Shown piece by piece: positions 47,202-58,836 of a DNA stretch of 64,000 nt. A model generated the notes under the pieces. That model had not been told where the DNA came from. It did not search any database and saw only the letters and a list, made by a program, of their open reading frames with translations. Source of the stretch: Acorus gramineus (Eukaryota > Streptophyta > Magnoliopsida > Acorales > Acoraceae). The first letter of the stretch is position 1. Every line of letters starts with the position of its first letter. Both the position numbers and the translations under genes were made by a program. Where the stretch lies: assembly GCA_030737835.1 (NCBI GenBank), contig JAUJYN010000051.1:186001-250000 (forward strand), given 5' to 3'.

Positions 47202-48076
47202 GGGTTAAAAAGGGGTTAAGATTGGCTGGGCGTGCACTGGGGGCTGTCTGCGCGCATGCGCACGCGTAGAAGGGTGCTGGCAAGCGCAGACAGGCCCGCA
47301 GACGCGCGCGGGTGCGTGCGCACGAGCGTGCGGAGTGGGTGCGCGAGTGCGCGCGGGCACTGGCGCGAGCGGGGGTACGCGCGGGCACGCGCGAGCGTGC
47401 GCGCGCGCGGGGCAGTGCACCTGGGCGTGTGTCTGGGCGCGCAGCTGGGTGCATGCGTGGGGCTGCCCAGGGGCTCAGGTAGGTGCTGGGGCACTTGGGC
47501 ATGCGTGCGTACGCGCGTTCTTGCATGCGTGCGAGCCCGTATGCATGCATGTCTAAGTCTTTGGCATTTCTAGTAAATTCTAAGTGTTAAATTGTGATGT
47601 TACTCACCAAATTTGATGCCCTTACCTTGTAGATCTCATCGGATGGGATGCGCGAGGTCTCGGGTTGTATGGTGAGTGGTTCGATCCAATCCCCCCCCCC
47701 CTCTCGGGATGCGCTCGACCCGCGTAGACGCGCGTTGCGCATCAATGGGGCCCCCTAGCTATACTACTTGTGTAGATAAGTAGTGTGGCCATGCTTAAGC
47801 TATAATATGTAGATATCTTGCATGCTAGGCTTATATACATGTATTGTATCTATGTATGAATGATTGTGTTGCATGCGCCCCTCTAGTATGGGCATGTATT
47901 TTGTAAATGTGTATGGATGTATAGAGTATGGCATGTCTTAGGTAGTATGGTAATACTACTCCCACCATATTAATTGGAATATCTAATATGATTAAGTCTG
48001 GGTTAATAACGGGCACTTGCCTAATATTCCCTTGCGATAAGACTCGAGGGCATGGTGTAGTTGTTGCGCCCATGCT
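47202..48076 (+). mobile_element. 3' LTR of B1, second part
   Basis: Resumes as AGGGTTAAAAAGGGGTTAAG and matches about 29996-30915 of the 5' LTR, including a GC-rich core and the 39-nt mini-exon. It stops at CCCATGCT (48076), where another B LTR starts exactly at its TG. The remaining roughly 1.8 kb of this LTR is absent and expected beyond the window. Confidence 0.85.
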
Positions 48077-49900
48077 TGTTGTGCCTGTGTCATTTGGAGC
48101 ACTTTGATTGAAAATTTGGGTACATAATTTTTTTCCTAGAAGTTATGTATTCCTGATTTGGTATTTGGATTTGATTTTGTTAAAATCAAAGATGAAGAGG
48201 TTTAAATATGATTTTATTATGAGATGTCCAGTTTTGAGTTAGCTTTCGTACAAAAGTGGAATTAGATCAACTGGATTCTTGTAGTAAAAATTATGGGTAT
48301 TTTTCCAAGTATACCCCGGGGAGGGAAATTCTGGCAGCAGCCCTGTTCTATGTTTAGCTCTAATTTCGGAATAGCTGGAGAGATTATTTGATCTTGGCAT
48401 GAACATGAAAGTTGTAGATAATCATCTTGGATTTCCAACGAACTTGGAATTGTACAATTCGAAGCTATATTGAGGAAGTTATGGCTGTTCCAGTGAAACA
48501 TGCGCAGAATTTCTAGTCAAAGGACGACTTAGTCATTTCATTCCCTCTTTAGATATTTGTGTGCAACAAATATCTCTTTCTCTCTCTCCCTCCCATAACC
48601 CCACGTCAACCTTCTTTCTTTGCTCTCTCTTCCTCTCTCTCAAGCCCCCCAAGTGTTTGTGTTTATGTCTCTTTGAGAAGGAGAAGGTGGAGGAGGAAGT
48701 GATGGTGAGCTTGTGTAGGTTTTGTTGTTGTTTGTTCCCCTCTCTCTCAAGCTCCCTTTTCATGGATTCCCCCCCCTTGATTTGCAGCCATAGGAGGGCT
48801 GAGGTGGTGGTGGTGGTTGAGGTGGTCGCGGGTGCGTCGAGGGCCCCCGAACCTCCCCCTTTCGTTCCCCCTCCCAAGGTGAGCTCCTCCCCTTCTTTTC
48901 ATTGTTTTCATGGCTTAAGGGGATGTTTGGGAGGTCATACATGCTATGTAGATGGGTTAGGGTGTATGTGAGGGGTTGGGGAGGGTTAAAAAGAAGTTGG
49001 GATGGGCTGGGCGCGCCCTGGGCACAGTCTGCGCGCTTGCGCGCGCAGGAGCGCGCACGCGGGTGCTGGCAGGCGCAGTCGGGCGCGCAGACGTGCATGG
49101 GTGCGTGTGCGCGAGAGCGCGGGTGTGCGCGGAGAGGGTGCACGGGTGCTGGCGCAAGCGGGGGTGCGTGCGGGAGTGCGCGCGAGTGCGCGCGAGCGTG
49201 CGCGCGCGCGGTGCAGTGCGCCTGGGCATTCGCCTGAGCGCGGGGCTGGGGACCAGTGCGCTCGCGCGGGCAGGTGCGCGGCAGTGCACCGAGGGTGCTG
49301 GGGTGCGTGCGTGCGTGCGCATTCGTGCGTGCGCGTGCGGGGGGCCATGCGTGTGGCTGCCCGAGGGTTTGGGTAGGTGTCGGGGCACTCGGACTCGCGT
49401 GCGTACATGCGTGCTCGCATGCGTGCGAGCCCGTATGCATGCTTGTCCGAGTATTGGGTATTTCTAATGATTTCTATGTGTAAATTGTGTTGTTACTCAC
49501 CAAGTCGGATGCCCCTACCTTGCAAATCTCGTCGGATGGGATGCGCGAGGTCCCGGGTTGTAAGGTGAGCGGTTCGATTCCAATCCCCCCTCCCCCTCTC
49601 TAGGGATGCGCTCGACCCGCATAGACGTGCGTCGCGCATCGATGGGCCCCCCTAGCTATAATATGTAAATGCTATGCATGCATGATTAATATGAGATATC
49701 CATGCCACCTTAGACTTTGTATGCTAGGGATACGCACCTTTATATCATGTATAGCGGCCAATGCATGTTTAGTCACCTTGTCCTTTAATTGGAAAGCCCC
49801 GACCTACGCATGTTTCCCATTTTGTTTAAATTTATTTTAAATCAAATGTGATTATATTGTTGTAAGCATGCCTTAGAGAATATTATAACCTTGTTGTTAT
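48077..49900 (+). mobile_element. B-type LTR (B2), first part
   Basis: Starts TGTTGTGCCTGTGTCATTTG and follows the solo LTR at 10486 up to ATTATAACCTTG. It is inserted in the 3' LTR of B1 (left flank ATGCT, 48072-48076). It is split at GTTAT (49896-49900) by a family A insertion and resumes at 60279. Confidence 0.87.
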
Positions 49901-50195
49901 TGTTATATATGTGTCACTTTTAGCCTTTTGGTAACCATTGGAGCATTCTGGCAGTTTTTCAACTTTTATTTTTTCGATCGGAACCGCTAAAATTCTGGAA
50001 TTTTGGCTATCATCTTGAGCCTAAGGACTCTGATTGAAAAATTTGACTGCATATTATGTGTCCTGGTGCCATTCCAAGCCACTCACGAAAATTTCACCGA
50101 ATTCCGGTAAAGTTTCAGAATTTCACAGTTCCGGATCGTATCCGGGTTTTGACTAAGCGAAAAGTCATTGGGAGACTTGACTTGGTCAATGTTGA
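49901..50195 (+). mobile_element. Family A LTR (A3), 5' fragment
   Basis: TGTTATATATGTGTCAC start with left target copy GTTAT. The 295 bp match the U3 of other A LTRs, then a second A LTR begins at 50196. Its 3' end is at 60273, followed by the matching GTTAT (60274-60278). Confidence 0.8.
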
Positions 50196-50615
50196 TGTTA
50201 TGTATGTGTCACTTTTAACCTTCTAGTAACCGTTGGGACATTCTGGCAGTTTTTTGGTTTTTTTTCGTTTTTCGATCGGAACCGCTAAAATTTTGGGCTG
50301 TTAGCTATCGCCCTGAGATTGAGGGCTCCGATTGAAAATCTAACTACATATTATGTGTCCTGGTTCCATTCCAAGCCGCTCATAAAAATTTCATCGAATT
50401 CCGGTAACGTTTTAGAATTTTACAGTTTCGGGGCGTATACGGGTTTTGACCGAGCGAGAAGTCATTGGGAGAGTTGACTCGGTCAAAGTAGGCCCATAGA
50501 CTTGGTCAACCCCTTTTTTTTTTATTTGTGGTTGAGTTGACCCAAGTCAAAACTCACTTAAGTTCACCTAATCCTCTCCTAATCCTAGTTAACCCTAATT
50601 TAAGTGGGGTTGACT

Positions 50616-50622
50616 TATATAA
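50616..50622 (+). promoter_or_regulatory. TATA box of LTR A2
   Basis: TATATAA about 420 bp into the LTR, followed by a CT-rich leader. The same sequence is present in the 3' LTR near 55931. Confidence 0.6.
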
Positions 50623-51930
50623 TGAGATCTAAAAAGTTGCTCCCCACTTTTCATCATCTTCCCCACTTGTTTTCTCTCTCCCCCTCTCTCTTTTTCTTGA
50701 TTTAGAGCTAGTTAGAGGGCTTGGATCTCAAAACCCAAAGAAGAGAAAGGTAAGGTGAGCTCCCGATCTATCCACCGGTGGTTTCGGATTCGAATTCCGG
50801 TGTGTTTAGCCCCTCCTCACACCCTCTTTTCTCCTCAGATTTCTGCCCTTCTTTGGCTAGGAGGAGATCTAGGTGGTGGTGGTCCTTGTGGAGGTATTTC
50901 GGTGCCCGAAGAGCTCCCGGTTCCCTTCCCTTCCTATCCTCTCCAAGGGTAAGCTCTCTTTCCTTCTTTTTCTCACTTAGATGCTTGTTAGGGGGTTGTT
51001 TTTGAGTGAGGATGGCTGTTGGTGGCAGTGGGTGGCTGTCGGCGGCGGTTGGTGGCCATGGGAGGCCATGGGTGGCCGTCGGGCAGATAGGAGAGCTGTC
51101 CCGGGTGGGCTCGGGCAGCAGGCAGGCAGGACTCGGGCAGCAGGCAGGTGGTGCTCGGGCTGGCAGGCGGGCAGTGCTCGGGCTCCTCAGCAGTGCGCGC
51201 GAGTGAGCAGCGCGGGCAGGCTGGCAGGCGCGCTGGGCGCGTGCTGCTAGGCGCGTTGGGCGCGTGTTGCCGGGTGTGCGCGTGGGCGCTGGGCGCAGAG
51301 GCTGTTCGCGGATGCTGGGTGCTGGTCGTGGGCGCCGTGCGGGCAGAGAGCCCGTGGAGCGCTGCGCAGGGGCGCAGGGCATGCTGTGCGCGCGGAGTGG
51401 TGAGCGGAGTGGTGTGCGGGTGCTGCGCGCTGGGCGAGTAGGGTGCGAGCGGGGAGTGTGAGCGGGCAAGTGTGCGGGCGCTGCGCTAGGGCGCAGTGCG
51501 GGCGGGCACACGTGCGGGGAGCTGCGTTGGGGAGCAGTGCACGCGGGTGCACCCGGGGTTGGTCCAGCAGGTGGAACGTGCGGGGTGCGCGCGGAGCGAG
51601 GCGATGGCGTGCAGGGTGTGCAGGTGTGCGCGCGGGTTGCTGCGCTGGGGCGCAGTGAGAGCGCGGTGCACCCGGGAGGTCTCGGCAGGGTGTTCGGGCT
51701 TGCGGGCTGGGCTCAGCAGGGCGTCTGGGGGTGAGGGCCGGTGCTCGGCTGTGCGCCCGGGGCGGGTGGCCGTGCGTGTGGCTGCCCGGGGGGTTCGGGA
51801 ATGAGTTGGGGTGCTCGGGCTCGTGTGCCTACAGGCCCTATGTACGCCTGTCCGAATGTTGTGTATTTTTAGGTATTTTTGGATTGATTTGTGGATTTTT
51901 ACTCACCGAATTGACTACCCTATTTTGCAG

Positions 51931-51966
51931 ATCTTGACGGACGGTCGCGCGACGACCCGATCTCCA
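51931..51966 (+). other. Candidate 36-nt mini-exon in LTR A2
   Basis: TATTTTGCAG, then 36 nt beginning ATCTTGACGGACGGTCG, then GTGAGTGGG. Repeated with the same length at about 57280 and 58999 and in both LTRs of the minus-strand composite. Confidence 0.45.
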
Positions 51967-52734
51967 GTGAGTGGGACAATCCAACCCAGTAGGGAGGCGT
52001 ACTACTCACTTGGGAGTGTATTGCCCTCCCCTGGGGCACCATGGATTTATATTAACTGTTATAATGTGTAATAAATGCAAGCATGATAATGTGTAGTATG
52101 CATGCTAGCCTAGACTTTCTATGTTAGGGACTTGCACCCTTAGGATATGTGTAAGAGCCGTGCATCCTGTCACCTTGTTATCATGCTAGGAAGCCTCGGC
52201 CTATGCATGTGTCCTACTAGTTTAATTTATTAAATTAAATGCTAGAATATGTTTAAATTGCATACCTTGTATAATATTATAGGGAGGGGCCTTGCGAGGT
52301 CAACATTGAGACCCGTGCTAGGGTACTCCGTGTTCCTTGTTTGGTTGTCGGGATGTCCTATATCGGGACATCACGCTGCCCTCCCAAGGTTGCTTTCCCA
52401 ATAATATTATACCCTTGTAATTATTATTATTATATGTTCCCCGCATCCTGGTTATGCGCCCTGGAGGAATTCTGAAGAATTCATGGCATTAGAGTTGTTA
52501 TGATGTGTTGTCTGCGGATCCGAGTGGATCATATGCGATGGATAGGCTGTTCTGTTCCCTTCGTTGGATCCTTTAGAGACTACCCCGGCGTTGGAAAGAC
52601 TGTCCCGTGCAGGGGCTCCCATCAGTAGGCACCTCCTGATTTGGGACGGACTTTTCTGAATGTGGGAGTGGCCAAACAGCCTACGGAGTGGGGAGAGACT
52701 ATCGGTGGACCAAGGGCGACCATCAGCCTAGTCA

Positions 52735-52860
52735 GTCCCAATATCCTATGTCACCTATTGAGGGGTGAGGGTGAGGGTGTGTGATTGTGTAGGGACGATT
52801 ATCAGGCTAATAAGTCCCAATATCCTATGTCACCTATTGAGGGGTGAGGGTGAGGGTGTA
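52735..52860 (+). repeat. Two-copy G-rich repeat in 5' LTR of A2
   Basis: Two direct copies of a CCCAATATCCTATGTCACC unit with a GGGGTGAGGGTGAGGGTG tail. The 3' LTR of the same element has three copies. Confidence 0.75.
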
Positions 52861-53426
52861 GTGGGTTGGCGATAGCGACCCACTGGCCTGTATAGCTGTT
52901 GCCATTTTGTGGCTTTTAATAATGAGATTGTGGATTAATAAGATCTGGTGGTTAATATATATTGTGATGCATGGGTTGTGCTGTTCACTGAGCGTGTGGC
53001 TCACCCCTCGCATAATATTTTCTCCAGTGTCATCTGAGTCGGATCTGGAGGAAGAGCTCCCCGAGGGACTTCATCAGTAGCGGAGTAGCGCTACGTCCCG
53101 CGAGTATCAGAGGCTATCAGCATCCCTTTTGCTTGTATGTATTATATTCCGTGCTTGGGCACGCGTTTGTATTGTATTTGGATGTCTTTGTATATATTGG
53201 CTCTCACAGGACAGTTGATTATGTATCGAGTCTGTAATATGTTTTGGATTACAGATTCAGTCTTTTAACTTCCGCTATTGGTGTATATATCATGTCAGCC
53301 CTGCTTTTGTTGTCTTTGTTGTCATTTTAGCTGTTGTGTGAGTATGTTATTGAACTCCTGTTACTGATATCATATATACACTTGCCGCGTCCCGGGGTCG
53401 GCCGGCCCTGGGGCGTGACAAAAAGT

Positions 53427-53438
53427 TGGTATCAGAGC
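53427..53438 (+). other. Primer binding site of A2
   Basis: TGGTATCAGAGC six bases after the LTR end; initiator-Met tRNA type. Confidence 0.9.
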
Positions 53439-53542
53439 CTGGTCCTGTCAGAGCCAATGGTCTTCTTTTTCGTAGAGATGAGTCCTAGGATTTCTATATG
53501 AGTATTGTGATCCTAGAGTCTGGTTTTCTTAGGATTGCTGAT

Positions 53543-53840
53543 ATGCCTCCTCGTGGAGGACGGCGCGGACTAGGTCCCTCTCGACCTTTGGAGGTTTCGG
53601 ACACTTTCAGAGGCGAGGATGCTACTGGAGAGTCCACGGCTGTGAGGCCAGGATCGGCGCAGGAGCCTCCCGCATGGAAACGTGCGTTCGCTCGATAGCG
53701 GATTTGGTGGAGACTCAGACCAAGGCACTGGAGGCCCAAACCAGAGTATTGGAGAAGCAGGCGAGAGCATTAAAGGCCCTGGTGAGCGTGTTGGTTGCTG
53801 ATATGAAAGTGTGTGATATCGCGGTGAGCGGTATCGAAAG
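53543..53840 (+). pseudogene. Gag N-terminal fragment of A2
   Basis: MPPRGGRRGLGPSRPLEVSD from 53543, then a TAG after KRAFAR (53696-53698). The frame shifts to SIADLVETQTKALEAQTRVL and ends near 53800. It corresponds to the first 70-90 residues of the gag at 44236; everything downstream of that in gag is missing and replaced by LTR-derived sequence. Confidence 0.85.
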
Positions 53841-54880
53841 TGGTTGTTCAAGTTGAGAAGGCCGGGGTGTAGCCGTCCTGGCAGAAGGCTCCCATCCGTA
53901 GGTGCCGCCGATGCAGTCGGAGAGGTACTGATCGTGGGAGTATGCCAGGTAGGGCTACCCGGGAGTGGATTAATGAATGATGTCGCGAGCGTGGAATCGT
54001 TCTCCCTTTCGTCGGATCCGTGTAGGGACTCCTCAGCGTTAGAGAGGCCTTCCTGACAGAGGGCTCCCATCAGTAGGCACCTCCTGATTTGGGTTCGGAC
54101 TGTGCTGAATTGTGGGAGCGGACCAGGCGGCCTACGGTGTGGAGGAGAGGCTACCGGTGGACCAGGGGTGTAGAGCAGTCTAAGTCTCTCCCAAAGTCCC
54201 AAAATGTCTCCTTTCAGGAGTGAGGGTGTGATGAGCGAAGACGCGTCGCCTCGTGACCCAATTGTTGTTCGACCGTTCCCAAGGATGTTGGGTCCGGTCT
54301 TGTGATGGATGTTGAAGGATATCGGTGGGTGATTGTCTAGATGTAGATGATCCAGTGCGGTTGGTGGTGTTCTTTAAGGGTGATGCCTTCTTCTAGTGTT
54401 CCTTCTGGATTAAGGGGCTTTGCGAGGACAGCGTTGAGACCCGGGCTAGGGTACTCCGTGTTCCTTGTTTGGTTGTCGGGATATCCTATATCGGGATCTC
54501 ATGGTGCCCTCCCAGGGTTTCTTTCCCGGTCAAGGAATACCTTAGAAGCATCACACTGATGGTGGAACAAGTGCAAGTTTGGTTGGAGCTTCTTCCCCGT
54601 GTATCGGTATCGCTGGTAACCATGGGTTTGCGTGCAGTGCCAGTGTAAAGTGTTGAGGATGTGGTGTATTGCTCATTAAGAGTGATGTCTTCCTCAAGTG
54701 TTCCTTTTCTGGTTTAAGGGGCCGCGTGAGGTCAGCGTTGAGACCCGGGCTAGGGTACTTCGTGTTCCTTGTTTGGTTGTCGGGGTATCCTATATCGGGA
54801 CCTCATGCTGCTCTCCCGAGGTTTCTTTTCCCAGTCAAGGAATACCATGGAAGCATCAGCTGATGGTGGTTTAAGTGTGA
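53841..54880 (+). other. LTR-derived fragments inside the A2 interior
   Basis: About 53800-54350 matches the 3' part of family B LTRs (CCGATGCAGTCGGAG, GATCGTGGGAGTAT, TGTCTCCTTTCAGGAGTGAG). Two segments at about 54410-54545 and 54715-54850 match family A LTR (GAGACCCGGGCTAGGGTACT and the following TTGTTTGGTTGTCGG). The same order, with the linker GGATGTGG.GTATTGCTCATT, is present in B1 near 33070-33260. Confidence 0.75.
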
Positions 54881-54889
54881 GATTTGGTT

Positions 54890-55245
54890 GGTTGGAGCGG
54901 ATGGTCTTCTGGGCCACGTGATTTCCAGCAAGGGCATATCTGTGGACCCGGTCAAGTCGCTTGCCGTGTCAAATTGGCGTCGACCGTCAACCCTGCAGAG
55001 ATTCGGAGCTTCCTGGGCCTGGCGGGTTATTGCGGGAGGTCTGTCGAGGGTTTCTCGAGGATAGCTGTACCTCTTAACCGCCTCGCTTGGAAGGATGTCC
55101 GGTTCGAATGGTCCCCGTCTTGCGAGGAGAGCTTCCTGGAGTTTAAGCAAAGGCTCACCTCAGCGCCAGTTCTTACCCTTCCGTCTGGGAGGGGTGGGTT
55201 CGCAGGTTGCTCTGAGGCATCGCGGTTGGGTGTGTGTTGCGTCCA
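54890..55245 (+). pseudogene. RT end / RNase H start fragment of A2
   Basis: GHVISSKGISVDPVKSLAVS in one frame, then after a shift [60 protein letters not shown] and the start of RNase H. The catalytic D of RNase H is lost (CSEAS instead of YTDAS). Matches residues about 233-340 of the frame at 42279. Confidence 0.85.
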
Positions 55246-55470
55246 CGATCCTGCTCCCGTCATCCCGTTGAGCCGCTCGTCTTCGAGCTGGACTTGTCAT
55301 TCGTGGAGCAGCCGATTGAGATCATGGACCGCCGCGAGAAAGGGCTCCGCACCAAGACCGTCCAGTTGGTCAAGGTGCGATGGCAGCACCGTTCCGGTGC
55401 CGAGGCCCCTTGAGAGCTCGAGGACGCCTTGCGTGACGCGTATCCGCATCTCTTCCCTTCCTAGATGTTT
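55246..55470 (+). pseudogene. Chromodomain-like tail fragment of A2
   Basis: Directly after the RNase H start the sequence jumps to the polyprotein end: HDPAPVIPLSRSSSSWTCH in one frame, with DRREKGLRTKTVQLVKVRWQ in another, ending LFPS. The rest of RNase H and all of the integrase core are deleted. Confidence 0.8.
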
Positions 55471-55498
55471 TTGCATTATTTTGAGGACAAAATTTCCT

Positions 55499-55510
55499 AA
55501 GGGGGAAGAA
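55499..55510 (+). other. Polypurine tract of A2
   Basis: AAGGGGGAAGAA directly before the 3' LTR start at 55511. Confidence 0.88.
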
Positions 55511-58500
55511 TGTTATATATGTGTCACTTTTAACCTTCTGGTAACCGTTGGGACATTCTGGCAGTTTTTCAGTTTTTTTTCGTTTTTCGATCGGAACCGC
55601 TAAAATTTTGGGCTGTTAGCTATCGCCCTGAGATTGAGGGCTCCGATTGAAAATGTAACTGCATATTATGTGCCCTGGTGCCATTCCAAGCCGCTCACGA
55701 AAATTTCGTCGAATTCCGGTAACGTTTCAGAATTTCACAGTTCCGGGGCGTATCCGGGTTTTGACCGAGCGAGAAGTCATTGGGAGAGTTGACTTGGTCA
55801 AAGTGGGCCCATAGACTTGGTCAACCCCTTTTGTTTTTATTTGTGGTTGAGTTGACCCAAGTCAAAACTCACTTAAGTTCACCTAATCCTCTCCTAATCC
55901 TAGTTAACCCTAATTTAAGTGGGGTTGACTTATATAATGAGATCTAAAAAGTTGCTCCCCACTATTCATCATCTTCCCCACTTGTTTTCACTCTCCCCCT
56001 CTCTCTTTTTCTTGATTTAGAGCTAGTTAGAGGGCTTGGATCTCAAAACCCAAAGAAGAGAAAGGTAAGGTGAGCTCCCGATCTATCCACCGGTGGTTTC
56101 GGATTCGAATTCCGGTGTGTTTAGCCCCTCCTCACACCCTCTTTTCTCCTCAGATTTCAGCCCTTCTTTGGCTAGGAGGAGATCTAGGTGGTGGTGGTCC
56201 TTGTGGAGGTATTTCGGTGCCCGAAGAGCTCCCGGTTCCCTTCCCTTCCTTTCCTCTCCAAGGGTAAGCTCTCTTTCCTTCCTTTTCTTGCTTAGATGCT
56301 TGTTAGGGGTTGTTTTTGAGTGGGGGTGGCTGTTGGTGGCGGTGGGAGGCTGTCGGCGGCGGTTGGTGGCCGTGGGAGGCCATGGGTGGCCGTTGGGCAG
56401 ATGGGAGAGCTGTCCCGGGTGGGCTCGGGCAGCAGGCAGGCAGGGCTCGGGCAGCAGGCAAGCGGTGCTCGGGCTGGCAGGCGAGCAGTGCTCGGGCTCC
56501 TCGGTAGTGCGCGCGGGTGAGCAGCGCGGGCAGGCTGGCAGGCGCGCTGGGCGCGTGCTGCTAGGCGCGCTTGGGCGCGTGTTGCCGGGTGTGCGCGTGG
56601 GCGCTAGGCGCAGAGGCTGGTCGCGGATGCTGGGTGCTGGTCGCGGATGCTGGGTGCTGGTCGTGGGCGCCGTGCGGGCAGAGAGCGCGCGGAGCGCTGC
56701 GCAGGGGCACAGGGCATGCTGTGCCCGCGGAGTGGTGAGCGGGTGGTGTGCGGGTGCTGCGCGGAGGGCGCGGTGCGCGCGGGGCGAGTAGGGTGCGAGC
56801 GGGGAGTGTGAGCGGGCAAGTGTGCGGGCGCTGCGCTGGGGCGCAGTGCGGGCGAGCTCACGTGCGGGGCGTTGCACTGGGGCGCAGTGCGCGCGGGTGC
56901 ACCCGGGGCTGGTTGAGCCGGTGGGATGCACGGGGTGCGCGCGGAGCGAGGCGATGGCGCGCAGGGTGTGCGGGTGTGCGCGCGGGTTGCTGGCTGGGGC
57001 GCAGTGAGCGCGCGGTGCACCCGGGAGGTTTCGGCAGGGTGTCCGGGCGTGCGGGGTGAGCTCGGCAGGGCGTCTGGGGTGCGGGCCGGGGCTCGACTGT
57101 GGGCCCGGGGCGGGTGGCCATGCGTGCGGCTGCCCGGGGGGTTCGGGAATGAGTTGGGGTGCTCGGGCTCGCGTGCGTACAGGCCGTATGTACGCTTGTC
57201 CGAGTGTTGTGTATTTTTAGGTATTTTTGGATTTATTTGTGGATTTTTGCTCACTGAATTGACTACCCTATTTTGTAGATCTTGACAGACGGTCGCGCGA
57301 CGACCCGATTACCAGTGAGTGGGACAATCCAACCCAATAGGGAGGCGTACTACTCACTTTGGAGTGTATTGCCCTCCCCTGGGGCACCATGGATTTATAT
57401 TAACTGTTGTAATGTGTAATCCATGCAAGCATGATAATTATGTAGTATGCATGCTACCCTAGACTTTGTATGTTAGGGACTTGCACCCTTAGGATATGTG
57501 TATGAGCCGTGCATCCTATCACCTTGTTATCATGCTAGGAAAACCTCGGCCTATGCATGTGTCCTACTAGTTTAATTTGTTAAATTAAATGCTAGTATAT
57601 GTTAAATTGCATGCCTTATATAATATTATAGGGAGGGGCCTTGCGAGGTCAACATTGAGACCCGTGCTAGGGTACTCCGTGTTCCTTGTTTGGTTGTCGG
57701 GATGTCCTATATCGGGACCTCACGCTGCCCTCCCAAGGTTGCTTTCCCAATAATATTATACCCTTGTAATGATTATTATTATGTATGTTCCCCGCATCCT
57801 GGTTATGCGCCCTGGAGGAATTCTGAAGAATTCATGGCATTAGAGTTGTTATGATGTGTTGTCTGCGGATCCGAGTGGATCATATGCGATGGATAGGCTG
57901 TTCTGTTCCCTTCGTTGGATCCTCGTAGAGACTACCCCGGCGCTGGAAAGGCTGTCCCGTGCAGGGGCTGCCATCAGTAGGCACCTCCTGATTTGGGATG
58001 GACTATGCTGAATGTGGGAGTGGCCAAACAGCCTACGGAGTGGGGAGAGACTATCGGTGGACCAAGGGCGACCATCAGCCTAGTCAGTCCCAATATCCTA
58101 TGTCACCTATTGAGGGGTGAGGGTGAGGGTGTGGTGGGTTGGCGATGTAGCGACCCACTGGATTGTTAGTCCCAATATCCTATGTCACCTATTGAGGGGT
58201 GAGGGTGAGGGTGTATGATTGTGTAGGGATGATTATCAGGCTAATAAGTCCCAATATCCTATGTCACCTATTGAGGGGTGAGGGTGAGGGTGTAGTGGGT
58301 TGGCGATAGCGACCCACTGGCCTGTATAGCTGTTGCCATTTTGTGGCTTTTAATAATGAGATTGTGGATTAATAAGATCTGGTGGTTAATATATATTGTG
58401 ATGCATGGGTTGTGCTGTTCACTGAGCGTGTGGCTCACCCCTCGCATAATATTTTCTCCAGTGTCATCTGAGTCGGATCTGGAGGAAGAGCTCCCCGAGG

Positions 58501-58836
58501 GACTTCATCAGTAGCGGAGTAGCGCTACGTCCCGCGAGTATCAGAGGCTATCAGCATCCCTTTTGCTTGTATGTATTATATTCCGTGCTTGGGCACGCGT
58601 TTGTATTGTATTTAGATGTCATTATATATATTGGCTCTCACAGGACAGTTGATTATGTATCGAGTCTGTAATATGTTTTTGGATTACAGATTTAGTCTTT
58701 TAGCTTCTGCTATTGGTGTATACATCATGTCAGCCCTGCTTTTATCTGTGTTGTCATATTAGCTGTTGTGTGAGTATATTATTGAACTCCTGTGATACTA
58801 ATATCATATATACACTTGCCGCGTCCCGGGGTCGGC
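55511..58836 (+). mobile_element. 3' LTR of A2, 3' end lost
   Basis: Starts TGTTATATATGTGTCAC and follows the 5' LTR to CCCGGGGTCGGCC, where the 5' LTR has GGCCCTGGGGCGTGACA. The last dozen or so bases are replaced by sequence from the middle of another A LTR. It carries three copies of the G-rich repeat. Confidence 0.87.
58087..58292 (+). repeat. Three-copy G-rich repeat in 3' LTR of A2
   Basis: Unit starts near 58087, 58169 and 58247. Each has CCCAATATCCTATGTCACC and a GGGGTGAGGGTGAGGGTG tail. The first is followed by TGGTGGG, giving four G runs. Confidence 0.8.

Larger units (their letters stand above)
50196..53420 (+). mobile_element. 5' LTR of family A element A2
   Basis: 3,225 bp, TGTTATGTATGTGTCAC to CCCTGGGGCGTGACA. 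It holds a TATA box (50616-50622), a CT-rich leader, and strong splice-like signals: donor at 50750, acceptor at 50838, donor at 50949, acceptor at 51930, donor at 51967 and acceptor at about 53028. Between these lie a GC-rich core (about 51000-51790) and a 36-nt mini-exon. It carries two copies of the G-rich repeat near 52735-52860. Left flank GTTGA (50191-50195). Confidence 0.9.

Noticed and set aside
52735..52860. GGGTGAGGGTGAGGG runs considered as interstitial telomere repeats
   Set aside because: The plant telomere unit is TTTAGGG; these are short runs within a longer LTR-specific repeat.
50768..57285. Long minus- and plus-strand frames in the A2 LTRs (up to 282 codons)
   Set aside because: Found inside LTR sequence in GC-rich cores, with no start context, domain or conserved protein sequence.
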